NCBI GenBank assembly: GCA_023255285.1
Contig: JALRIY010000013.1
Location: 1-20,500, forward strand
Direction of reading: 5' to 3'
DNA: 20,500 nt
DNA from: Algoriphagus sp.
GTDB lineage: Bacteria > Bacteroidota > Bacteroidia > Cytophagales > Cyclobacteriaceae
Positions 7,508 to 14,788 of the stretch are shown here, piece after piece (positions within the stretch are counted from its first letter, which is position 1; each line of letters begins with the position of its first letter). A program made the translations under genes and the position numbers. The notes beneath the pieces are model-generated. The model was not told where the DNA came from, did no database searches, and was given only the letters and a program-made list of their open reading frames with translations.

Positions 7508-9169
7508 CTTCCTTCCTTTGCTTTTCTTTTTCTTGGCGCTGCTATTTTCTCTGCCTTAGGGTTTGGAATAGGTCAAAATGTTGGCGATATCAAGCCCCCC
7601 ATCCTTGATGCGGCAGCAGAACTCATAGGCCTATCTTTCACTGCACAAGAAAAGGACAGTATGATCAGTACACTGACTACCCATCGTAGTAACTACGAAC
7701 TGCTCCGCAAGCAAAAATTAGATAATTCGGTGGGACCCTCTTTGGTGTTTAACCCTCTTCCTCAGGGTTTCCTCCCCAGCCAAAACCAAGAATCCTACTA
7801 CTGGGGACTTCCTAAACTAGTCCCCCTACCCACTGCCGATGTGGACCTGGCATTTCTGCCAGTGCACCAACTTTCTGTCTTGATCAAATCAGGGCAATTG
7901 ACTTCTGAGCGGCTGACGCAACTATACATCGATCGAATCAAAACTCATTCAGATACACTTAAATGCCTAGTAACACTTCTAGAAGAGCGAGCCTTAAATC
8001 AAGCTAGAACCTTAGACCGAGAACTTGCGGCAGGTACTTACAGAGGACCTCTCCATGGAATTCCTTTTGGGGTAAAGGATTTATTTTCCCTTCCAGGTAC
8101 CAAAACCACTTATGGAGCCATGCCTTATAAGGACCAGGTACTCGACGAAACTGCCACCATCATCACCAAATTGGAAGATGCAGGTGGAGTCTTGGTAGGA
8201 AAATTTACCCTTGGCGCCTTGGCGATGGGAGACGTATGGTATGGGGGAATCACCAAAAATCCTTGGAATCTGAAGCAAGGGTCTAGTGGTTCTTCGGCTG
8301 GCTCTGCTTCAGCAGTAAGTGCAGGATTGGTGCCCTTCGCTATAGGAACAGAGACCCTAGGCTCCATTGTGTCACCCTCTACTCGAAATGGGGTCACTGG
8401 GCTACGCCCTACTTTTGGAAGGATCAGTAGGCATGGAGCCATGGCACTCAGCTGGTCCATGGATAAGGTAGGGCCTATTTCTAGATCCGTGTTGGACAAC
8501 GCAATTGTGCTTTCCATCTTGAATGGGATTGACCCAAAAGATCCAGCTACCATCCCAGCGGCCTTCAATTATTCAGTAAAAAAAGAAGTCAAAAATTTAA
8601 AAGTAGGGTACTTTAGTTCTTTTTTCGAAGGAAATCGTCAAGGTATAGAAAATGACAAGGCGGTGTTAGACCTGCTGAAAAATCTAGGAATCAACCTCCA
8701 CCCAGTAACGTTAAAAACGAGTGTCAATCCAGGGCCTTTGGTATCCATGTTGCTAGTAGAAGGCGCGGCAGCATTTGACGAATTGACTCGACTTGGTCTG
8801 GATGACCAGCTAGTCGCACAACACAAGGGGGCATGGCCCAATGTGTTTCGTGCGGCACGCTTAATCCCAGCAGTCGAATACATTCAAATGAGTCGCCAAC
8901 GAAGTTTATTAACCGAAGAAGTACATGCCTTGATGAAGGAATACGATGTGATTGTGACCCCTTCCTTTGCTGGACAGCAACTCCAAATCACCAACCTGAC
9001 AGGTCATCCTGCACTTTGTCTGCCAAACGGATTTGGAGCAAATGGCAGCCCTACTTCCATTACTTTATTGGCCAACCTATTTGAAGAAGAAAAATTAATT
9101 ATGCTGGGTCGTTTGATTCAGGAAAATTCTGAATGGCAAACCAAACGCCCTCCACATTTTTCGAAATAG
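7490..9169 (+). CDS. Amidase signature (AS) family hydrolase with N-terminal membrane/export segment
   Basis: This predicted serine amidohydrolase has 559 residues from ATG 7490. An in-frame TTG at 7466 is less likely, because the ATG puts two basic residues straight before the hydrophobic stretch FAFLFLGAAIFSALGFG. That stretch is a signal anchor or signal peptide, so the enzyme probably acts in the periplasm. The Ser-cisSer-Lys triad is intact: Lys196 in GVKDLF, cis-Ser268 in the Gly/Ser-rich loop GSSGSSAGSA, and nucleophile Ser292 in GTETLGS. The 24-residue Ser-Ser spacing equals that of fatty-acid amide hydrolase. The canonical GSSGGS is GSSGSS here and GG-S is LG-S, so it is somewhat divergent. 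About 115 extra residues before the AS core are of unknown role. It is unlikely to be GatA, because it carries an export signal and no gatB/gatC is nearby. The substrate is unknown. Confidence 0.88.
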   Translation: MNRKNNLPSFAFLFLGAAIFSALGFGIGQNVGDIKPPILDAAAELIGLSFTAQEKDSMISTLTTHRSNYELLRKQKLDNSVGPSLVFNPLPQGFLPSQNQESYYWGLPKLVPLPTADVDLAFLPVHQLSVLIKSGQLTSERLTQLYIDRIKTHSDTLKCLVTLLEERALNQARTLDRELAAGTYRGPLHGIPFGVKDLFSLPGTKTTYGAMPYKDQVLDETATIITKLEDAGGVLVGKFTLGALAMGDVWYGGITKNPWNLKQGSSGSSAGSASAVSAGLVPFAIGTETLGSIVSPSTRNGVTGLRPTFGRISRHGAMALSWSMDKVGPISRSVLDNAIVLSILNGIDPKDPATIPAAFNYSVKKEVKNLKVGYFSSFFEGNRQGIENDKAVLDLLKNLGINLHPVTLKTSVNPGPLVSMLLVEGAAAFDELTRLGLDDQLVAQHKGAWPNVFRAARLIPAVEYIQMSRQRSLLTEEVHALMKEYDVIVTPSFAGQQLQITNLTGHPALCLPNGFGANGSPTSITLLANLFEEEKLIMLGRLIQENSEWQTKRPPHFSK

Positions 9170-9212
9170 GATTGCTTCAAATGCTGGTGTGAAACATGGA
9201 TTCCTAAACTCA

Positions 9213-9249
9213 AAAAAAGGGCCTTGCAAAAAATGCAAGGCCCTTTTTT
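9213..9249. terminator. Strong bidirectional rho-independent terminator
   Basis: A perfect 16-bp stem, AAAAAAGGGCCTTGCA (9213-9228) with TGCAAGGCCCTTTTTT (9234-9249), encloses a five-A loop. It has A- and T-runs on both sides, so it works for the rightward amidase and the leftward lipoprotein. It overlaps the first two bases of the lipoprotein stop codon (9248-9250). Confidence 0.93.
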
Positions 9250-9802
9250 AGTGGATAATTCCAGAAATTTTAATATGGTTAGGCGAAAGAAATAGGACTT
9301 TCTGAGTTGTTTCGATTTCGTATTGATCGATTTTTCCAGTTGCCTGATTCATGTAAAGTTCCCCTAGAGTCGTGCTTGAGTAAAACAAATTTTCATCCTT
9401 TATTTTGAAAGTAATCCAGGAGGGATAATTCTGCACATACCGAATCGAAATTTCTTTAACCTTTCCTTTCGCATCAGGCAGTAACTCATGGATAAGCTGA
9501 TCTGGAGTAGTTCGGGTAGAATAGGCGGTAGCCAGTGAAGCAACATTGATGTCTGCTTCGTAAAAAAAAGCAAATTCTTCTTTCCAATCTTTAGAAGTAT
9601 AAGGCAGATCGGCAATTTGTTGTTCCCTATTTATTTCTGTGGTTTTCAATACAGAATCCCCGTCTAATTTTCCAAGCTCAAGGTCCATAAAACCCTTTAA
9701 ATCAAAATAAGGAAGCTTTTCCAACTTTTGCGTTTCCTGATTTGGCGCGCAAGCAAACAAAAGTCCTCCAATCAAAAAAACAAGAAAGTAGGTGATTTTC
9801 AT
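9248..9802 (-). CDS. Uncharacterised lipoprotein coupled to gpmI
   Basis: The protein has 184 residues with a type II signal peptide (MKITYFLVFLIGGLLFAC) and lipobox Cys18, so it is predicted to be lipid-anchored in the envelope. The mature part is about 165 residues of mixed alpha/beta character. It has a helical acidic start (YFDLKGFMDLELGKL), WKEEFAFFYEADIN in the middle, and beta-like strands toward the end (KEISIRYVQNYPSWITFKIKD, GKIDQYEIETTQKV). I do not recognise a family. The ATG overlaps the TGA of gpmI (ATGA, 9802-9799), so it is translated after gpmI from the same mRNA. That gives no clear functional clue, since a glycolytic enzyme and a lipoprotein act in different compartments. 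The gene is complete and ends in the terminator hairpin. Confidence 0.85.
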   Translation of the reverse strand: MKITYFLVFLIGGLLFACAPNQETQKLEKLPYFDLKGFMDLELGKLDGDSVLKTTEINREQQIADLPYTSKDWKEEFAFFYEADINVASLATAYSTRTTPDQLIHELLPDAKGKVKEISIRYVQNYPSWITFKIKDENLFYSSTTLGELYMNQATGKIDQYEIETTQKVLFLSPNHIKISGIIH

Positions 9803-11325
9803 GCGTTTAGTAGTAATATTTCTCCAGTCATTTCTTCAGGGATTTCGATCCCCATTAATTTAAGGATTGTGGGTGCCAAATCGCCCAATTTCCCATCTTT
9901 TACAGAAATTTTTTCTTTATCCACCAAAATAAACGGGACCAAGTTGGTGGAATGTGCGGTATTTGGACTGCCATCCTCGTTAATCATTACATCCGAATTG
10001 CCATGGTCGGCGATTAGTACTACAGTATAATCGTTTGCAATAGCTGCCTTGACTACTTTTTCTGTGGCAGCATCTACGGCTTCGCAGGCCTTTACTGCAG
10101 CATCAAAATCTCCCGTGTGTCCAACCATATCTGCATTTGCAAAATTAAGGCAAATAAAGTCTGCACTTTTCTTTTTGAGTTCCGCAGTGATTTTGAGTGC
10201 AATCTCTCCTGCGCTCATTTCAGGCATCAAATCGTAAGTGGCTACCTTGGGTGAAGGGCAAAGAATTCTGCTTTCTCCGATAAATTCTTTTTCCCTACCC
10301 CCGGAAAAAAAGAAGGTTACGTGGGGGTATTTTTCTGTTTCTGCAATTCGGATTTGTTTTTTTCCTACCTTCTCCAAAACCTCACCAAGGGTGTTCTTCA
10401 ATTTGTCCTTTTCAAACAATACTTGCACCCCTTTGAATGTTTCATCGTAAGTGGTAAGGGTCAGGTAATCGAGTTCTAACTTTTTCATCTTGAAGTCCAC
10501 AAAGTCTTGTTGACTTAGTGCTTGGGTAATTTCCCTTCCTCTGTCGGTACGGAAATTGAAACACAAAACCATGTCTCCCTCTGCAATAGTAGCAAGCGGT
10601 TTATTGTCTGCCCCCACCTGAATAATCGGCCGGATAAACTCGTCTGTTACATTGTTGGCATAAGATTTTTTAATGGAATTGAGCAAATTTTTTGATTTCT
10701 CCCCTTCACCGAGTACCATCGCATCGTAGGCAAGCTTAATTCGCTCCCATCGGTTGTCCCTATCCATGGCATAATACCTACCAATAACAGAAGCTATTTT
10801 ACCCACTGATTTAGAAAGGTGAGTTTGGAGGTCATTCAAGTACCCTAATCCACCTTTTGGATCTGTATCTCGACCATCAGTAAAAGCATGAATAAACACT
10901 TCCTCCATTTCATGGTGCTTTGCAGCATCACAAAGCCCTTTTAGATGTTCACTATGAGAATGAACACCTCCATCAGAAAGGAGTCCGATAAAATGTACTT
11001 TTTTCTTTCCTGCTTTGGCTCTTGCAAAGGCCGCAGTTAAAACGGGATGCGTGAGTAATTCTCCCTGCTTTACTGCCAAATTAATTTTTACTAAGTCTTG
11101 GTAGACTACCCTGCCTGCACCAATGTTCATGTGCCCTACTTCAGAGTTGCCCATTTGACCTTCAGGAAGCCCAACTGCAAGGCCTGAAGCTTCCAGTTTC
11201 GCATGTGGATAAGTTTTGAATAAGCCGTCTACAAAAGGAGTATTGGCTTTGTCAATGGCAGAAACAGCAGGATTAGTAGCAAGCCCCCAACCATCTAAAA
11301 TTAATAATAACACGTTCTTATTCAT
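9799..11325 (-). CDS. gpmI: 2,3-bisphosphoglycerate-independent phosphoglycerate mutase
   Basis: Cytosolic glycolytic/gluconeogenic enzyme interconverting 3- and 2-phosphoglycerate through a phosphoserine with two Mn ions. It has 508 residues from ATG 11325, the usual iPGM length. MNKNVLLLILDGWG gives metal ligand Asp11. GQMGNSEVGHMNIGAGR carries nucleophile Ser61. FTDGRDTDPKGG and NFRTDRGREI line the substrate pocket. The C-terminal metal ligands are in NFANADMVGHTGDFDAA and ADHGNSDVM with the later NTAHST His. A start six codons upstream (11343) is rejected because it lies inside the promoter box at 11330-11337. It forms a two-gene operon with the lipoprotein, joined by an ATGA overlap. Confidence 0.97.
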   Translation of the reverse strand: MNKNVLLLILDGWGLATNPAVSAIDKANTPFVDGLFKTYPHAKLEASGLAVGLPEGQMGNSEVGHMNIGAGRVVYQDLVKINLAVKQGELLTHPVLTAAFARAKAGKKKVHFIGLLSDGGVHSHSEHLKGLCDAAKHHEMEEVFIHAFTDGRDTDPKGGLGYLNDLQTHLSKSVGKIASVIGRYYAMDRDNRWERIKLAYDAMVLGEGEKSKNLLNSIKKSYANNVTDEFIRPIIQVGADNKPLATIAEGDMVLCFNFRTDRGREITQALSQQDFVDFKMKKLELDYLTLTTYDETFKGVQVLFEKDKLKNTLGEVLEKVGKKQIRIAETEKYPHVTFFFSGGREKEFIGESRILCPSPKVATYDLMPEMSAGEIALKITAELKKKSADFICLNFANADMVGHTGDFDAAVKACEAVDAATEKVVKAAIANDYTVVLIADHGNSDVMINEDGSPNTAHSTNLVPFILVDKEKISVKDGKLGDLAPTILKLMGIEIPEEMTGEILLLNA

Positions 11326-11329
11326 GCCG

Positions 11330-11337
11330 CAAATATA
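11330..11337 (-). promoter_or_regulatory. Candidate -7 box 4 nt before the gpmI ATG
   Basis: The minus strand reads TATATTTG (11337-11330), matching TAnnTTTG, followed by only four bases (CGGC) and the ATG at 11325. The transcript would be leaderless or nearly so. A good -33 TTTG at normal spacing is not visible; the nearest TTTG (11354-11351) is only 13 nt away. Confidence 0.45.
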
Positions 11338-11568
11338 GTACAATAGAAACCAAAATCTGGTTCAGAATATTGTTAAATTGCTAATTATGCGTGTTTTTAC
11401 TATTTTCTTTCCGTTGACTTACAGGAAGTTGACTCCATGATTTTAAATGTGCTGTCGAAGACAAAAGAAATACCCTCCTAATCAAATAGAAACCTTGAGA
11501 GAAGAAAAGGCGTATTCGGAAAAGAAATTGCCTTAAGGCATTTTCAAGTTTTGGCAAACATCCCCCCC

Positions 11569-11585
11569 TAAATTTGTTAATTTTG
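11569..11585 (+). promoter_or_regulatory. Two candidate -7 boxes directly before nadC
   Basis: TAAATTTG (11569-11576) and TAATTTTG (11578-11585) both match TAnnTTTG. TTTG at 11550-11553 could be the -33 element, 15 or 24 nt upstream respectively. The second box leaves only five bases (GCTTT) before the ATG at 11591, so a very short leader or none is predicted. Confidence 0.45.
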
Positions 11586-11590
11586 GCTTT

Positions 11591-12451
11591 ATGAGACCCT
11601 CTTACCTTAGTGAATCGGCTATCGAACAATTTATTCAAAGCGCCCTAATGGAGGACATAGGTCCTGGAGATTATTCTTCGCTCGCCGCCATTTCCAAGGA
11701 GACCATGGGTACCGCACGTTTATGGATCAAAGATCGCGGGGTTTTAGCGGGAATGGAATTAGCAGAACTGATATTTAAAGCGGTAGACCCCTGCTTGGAA
11801 CTCGTTTATTTTAAAAAAGATGGAGATTCGGTAGTTCCAGGAGATTTTGGCTTTGAAGTGACAGGACCTGTAGTTTCAATTTTATCCGCTGAACGGGTAG
11901 TTTTAAATTGTCTTCAGCGCATGAGTGCCATTGCCACCAAAACACAAGGTCTCAGTCAGCTTATTGCACATACCAGAGCAACGCTTTTGGATACGCGCAA
12001 GACCACTCCAAATTTCCGCCTCCCTGAAAAATGGGCAGTATTTATTGGAGGGGGCCAAAACCATCGTTTTGCTTTGTATGACAGGGTGATGCTAAAAGAC
12101 AACCACATTGACTTTGCCGGCGGGATTGCAAAGGCAGTAAGCCGTACCCAAGCGTATCTAAAAGAAAATAACCTTTCCCTTCAAATTGAAGTGGAAACTA
12201 GGAGTTTGGCAGAGGTGGAGGAAGCTCTCAAAATCGGGGGGGTTGACTACATTTTATTGGACAACATGGACCCCGCCACACTAAGAGCCGCAGTAAAAAA
12301 GATCAATGGCCAAATAAAAACAGAAGCTTCTGGTGGAATCACAGAAGAAAACTTAGTTGAAATAGCGGAGTGTGGGGTAGATTTTATCTCAATGGGAGCA
12401 CTTACCCATTCCGTTTCCAGTTTAGACCTCAGTCTAAAGGCCTCTCAATAG
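11591..12451 (+). CDS. nadC: Quinolinate phosphoribosyltransferase (decarboxylating)
   Basis: De novo NAD synthesis: quinolinate plus PRPP gives nicotinate mononucleotide, CO2 and pyrophosphate. It has 286 residues, the usual length for NadC. The N-terminal domain runs to about residue 115. Family motifs follow: ERVVLNCLQRMSAIATKTQ, LLDTRKTTPNFRLPEKWAV (quinolinate-binding Arg/Lys), GGGQNHRFALYDRVMLKDNH, IEVETRSLAEVEEAL, DYILLDNM and EASGGI near the C-terminus. The ATG at 11591 starts just after two promoter boxes. The 3' end overlaps the end of the convergent queG by 23 bp. nadA and nadB are not in the window. Confidence 0.97.
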   Translation: MRPSYLSESAIEQFIQSALMEDIGPGDYSSLAAISKETMGTARLWIKDRGVLAGMELAELIFKAVDPCLELVYFKKDGDSVVPGDFGFEVTGPVVSILSAERVVLNCLQRMSAIATKTQGLSQLIAHTRATLLDTRKTTPNFRLPEKWAVFIGGGQNHRFALYDRVMLKDNHIDFAGGIAKAVSRTQAYLKENNLSLQIEVETRSLAEVEEALKIGGVDYILLDNMDPATLRAAVKKINGQIKTEASGGITEENLVEIAECGVDFISMGALTHSVSSLDLSLKASQ

Positions 12452-13376
12452 AAAGGAAATCTACGTTTCGTTTGATTCCTTTGTACTTGGTCCGGTTAAC
12501 AGCAGAACCAGTAAATACACGTTTGAAGGTTTCTTCCGTGAGCTCTCTCCAATCCTGTGAAGTAAAGGATTCTAGTTCAGAAGAGGGACTAAAACCAGGT
12601 TCTCTGTGAGGTGTTGAAAATCGATTCCAAGGACATACATCCTGACAAATATCACAACCAAACACCCAATTGTCCATCTGCCCACTAAATGTGGCAGGAA
12701 TGGCCTCTTTTAGTTCGATGGTGAGGTAAGAAATGCAACGAGAGCCATCTACTACCCCTGGCTCAACAATCGCGTCAGTAGGGCACGCATCTATGCAGGC
12801 CGTACAGGTGCCACAATAGTCCTTAGTCGTAGGAAGGTCTGGCGTTGCTTCGAGATCGATCACTAGCTCTGCCAAAAAGAAAAAACTTCCCATGGAGCGA
12901 TTGAGTAGAAGGCTATTCTTTCCAATCCATCCCAACCCTGCTCGCTGTGCCCATTGACGCTCTAGGATTGGTGCAGAATCTACAAAGCTCCGACCATGAA
13001 TCTCACCAATTTCATCTTTAAGGCAACTCAAAAACTCTCGGAGCTTTTCCTGAATCACGTCGTGGTAATCCTTACCATACGCATATTTGGCTAATTTGAG
13101 GTCCTCAGATCCTTGAGGAAGGGATTTTTCTGGGTAATAATTGTACAACAAAGACACCACCGTTTTTGCTCCATCGACCAATTTTCGAGGATCAAGTCGT
13201 TTATCGAAGTGATTGGACAGGTACCCCATCCGACCCTGGTAATCTCTACGGAGCCATTCCTCCAATTTAGGGGCCTCTTCAGCCAAAAAGTCTGCCTTAG
13301 CTATTCCGCAAAAGTTAAAACCTAGCCGCTTGGCTGTAGCTTTAAGTAGTTGGGCATGCCGTTCAGGAGTAGTCAT
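12429..13376 (-). CDS. queG: Epoxyqueuosine reductase
   Basis: This enzyme carries out the last step of queuosine synthesis, reducing epoxyqueuosine to queuosine in the tRNA wobble position with cobalamin and two [4Fe-4S] clusters. It has 315 residues, somewhat shorter than E. coli QueG (379), which has a C-terminal extension. Features seen are GFNFCGIAKADFL near the start, the catalytic-Asp segment FVDSAPILERQWAQRAGLGW followed by IGKNSLLL, the ferredoxin-type cluster CGTCTACIDACP, and the second cluster CDICQDVCPWNRF. Missing residues at the C-terminus match other short Bacteroidota and Gram-positive forms. The start ATG (13376) agrees with the family N-terminus. It converges on nadC and its last 23 bp overlap that gene, so the two mRNAs are antisense at their ends. 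Confidence 0.96.
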   Translation of the reverse strand: MTTPERHAQLLKATAKRLGFNFCGIAKADFLAEEAPKLEEWLRRDYQGRMGYLSNHFDKRLDPRKLVDGAKTVVSLLYNYYPEKSLPQGSEDLKLAKYAYGKDYHDVIQEKLREFLSCLKDEIGEIHGRSFVDSAPILERQWAQRAGLGWIGKNSLLLNRSMGSFFFLAELVIDLEATPDLPTTKDYCGTCTACIDACPTDAIVEPGVVDGSRCISYLTIELKEAIPATFSGQMDNWVFGCDICQDVCPWNRFSTPHREPGFSPSSELESFTSQDWRELTEETFKRVFTGSAVNRTKYKGIKRNVDFLSIERPLD

Positions 13377-13686
13377 CGGGAATCGAAAATAGGGACTTTA
13401 TCCCTTTTTATCCTAAACTTGAATCCTAGTTTATTTTTAAAATTGTCTGCCTATATACCAGTAAGCAAAGACCGTCCTTACTAGGAATTGAATTTAACGT
13501 CCAGTGTGAATTATATGCTAACTTATGCAACTGCCTGCCCCTACGATTAGGCAACCTATTGGTTAATGCTGTTATTTCTAGGATTATTTTGTACCTAGCC
13601 AAACTCCTAGCCCATGTCACGTGTTATACTAACGTGTCTAGCAATGGCCTCCCTTTTCGGAGACCTTATTTACCTAAATTAAATCC
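13377..13686. other. 310-bp divergent intergenic region queG / VWA gene
   Basis: No credible gene is present. Visible features include a candidate promoter for the VWA gene, TTG (13559-13561) and TATTTTG (13585-13591, a one-base-shorter form of the -7 box) separated by 23 nt. There are two short direct repeats: CCTAGCC at 13594-13600 and 13606-13612 (period 12), and ACGTGT at 13619-13624 and 13632-13637 (period 13), the first overlapping palindrome CACGTG. A hairpin GGCCTCC/GGAGACC (13646-13652 with 13659-13665, one mismatch) lies 21 bp before the VWA ATG. The first half (13377-13500) shows only a weak AGTAAG/CTTACT inverted pair. Confidence 0.4.
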
Positions 13687-14787
13687 ATGAAAGGGTTCCG
13701 TTTTACAAAATTCATCCCTACCCTTGACCCAGAAAAAAATAGGTTTGACAGCCTATTAGATATTTTTTTACAGCTTGTTACCATGACTGGGGGCGATGTT
13801 TCTGAAGCATTGAGCTGGTTGACCAACTTGGACAAACGTTACCAACTCACTAGTCCAGACTATGGAATCGGCAATTTCATTGAAGACCTCAAGTCCAAGG
13901 GATACCTCAGTGAGGAGAATCAACAAGGAAAATTTGAAATCACCGGAAAAGCGGAGCAAACCATTAGAAAAAGTGCCTTAGAGGAAATTTTCGGCAAGCT
14001 AAAGCGAAGCAAGTCTGGTCAGCACCGGACGCAAATTTCTGGGCCTGGGGAGGAGCAAGGGTCTGAACGGAGAGCCTACGAATTTGGGGATAACTTGGAT
14101 CAAATTGCGCTTACCGATTCCCTACGCAATGCGCAAGCTAACCGAGGCATTGGGGGCGATTTTCTTTTGACTGAGGATGACTTGGAAGTGGTGGAAAATG
14201 AGCAGCGTACACAAACTTCTACGGTCTTGATGATTGACATTTCCCACTCCATGATTTTGTATGGAGAGGACCGCATTACCCCTGCCAAGAAGGTAGCGAT
14301 GGCCTTGGCCGAACTAATCAAAACCCGCTACCCCAAAGATACCTTAGACATCATAGTCTTTGGAAATGATGCTTGGCAAATCGAAATCAAAGATTTGCCC
14401 TACCTGCAAGTGGGGCCCTACCATACAAATACAGTAGCTGGTCTCGAGCTGGCCATGGATTTATTGCGTAGAAGAAAAAATCCAAACAAGCAGATATTTA
14501 TGATCACCGATGGCAAACCTACCTGCTTGAAAGTGGGCATCAAGTACTACAAAAATGCCTTTGGCATTGACAGCAAGATTTTGGCAGAAACCCTCAAACT
14601 TGCCGCTCAATGCAGGAAACTAAAAATTCCCGTAACCACCTTTATGATTGCTTCGGACCCCTACCTCAAAGAGTTTGTGAAGGAATTTACAAAGGTCAAC
14701 AATGGCAATGCCTATTACAGCAGCTTGAAAGGGCTGGGAGATTTAATTTTTGAAGATTACAGACGAAACCGAACCAAACGCTTTTAG
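13687..14787 (+). CDS. von Willebrand factor A domain protein (partner of the following AAA+ ATPase)
   Basis: A predicted cytosolic protein of 366 residues without signal peptide or membrane helix. Residues 1-~160 are mostly helical with a charged, Gly-rich linker (KRSKSGQHRTQISGPGEEQG). From ~175 a VWA domain has an intact MIDAS metal site: D184-I-S-H-S (DxSxS), a Thr in PYHTNTVAGL, and D275 in MITDGK. VWA proteins coupled to MoxR/chelatase-type AAA+ proteins bind a partner through the MIDAS Mg ion and pass on ATP-driven remodelling, as ChlD does in Mg-chelatase and ViaA does for RavA. The next gene starts one base after the stop, so the two are almost certainly one unit. The paired ATPase and the domain order resemble the actinobacterial Rv0958/Rv0959-type pair (from memory). 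The substrate is unknown and there is no chlorophyll or cobalamin gene nearby. Confidence 0.88.
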   Translation: MKGFRFTKFIPTLDPEKNRFDSLLDIFLQLVTMTGGDVSEALSWLTNLDKRYQLTSPDYGIGNFIEDLKSKGYLSEENQQGKFEITGKAEQTIRKSALEEIFGKLKRSKSGQHRTQISGPGEEQGSERRAYEFGDNLDQIALTDSLRNAQANRGIGGDFLLTEDDLEVVENEQRTQTSTVLMIDISHSMILYGEDRITPAKKVAMALAELIKTRYPKDTLDIIVFGNDAWQIEIKDLPYLQVGPYHTNTVAGLELAMDLLRRRKNPNKQIFMITDGKPTCLKVGIKYYKNAFGIDSKILAETLKLAAQCRKLKIPVTTFMIASDPYLKEFVKEFTKVNNGNAYYSSLKGLGDLIFEDYRRNRTKRF

Positions 14788-14788
14788 C

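Larger units (their letters stand above)
11326..11590. other. Divergent intergenic region gpmI / nadC
   Basis: This 265-bp region between divergent starts has no credible gene. It holds the two near-start promoter boxes. It also holds a direct repeat GTTGACT (11413-11419 and 11428-11434, period 15) and a perfect 12-bp palindrome TGCCTTAAGGCA (11529-11540), about 50 bp upstream of the nadC ATG. The palindrome could be a repressor site for nadC. No regulator can be named. Confidence 0.5.

Noticed and set aside
8125..8568. 147-codon minus-strand frame inside the amidase gene
   Set aside because: It is antisense to the catalytic core with the conserved Ser residues. Its low-complexity Pro/Ser translation is typical of a shadow frame.
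11381..11638. 85-codon minus-strand frame between gpmI and nadC
   Set aside because: It overlaps the nadC start and its promoter boxes, and has a basic, unstructured translation without a family match.
13426..13620. 64-codon minus-strand frame in the 310-bp gap before the VWA gene
   Set aside because: It is short, has no start context, no domain and no terminator. The repeats and promoter-like strings in the same stretch suggest regulatory DNA.
14750..14788. TTG start for the AAA+ ATPase inside the VWA gene
   Set aside because: An ATG one base after the VWA stop is a better start. The extra 13 residues only re-read the VWA C-terminus.
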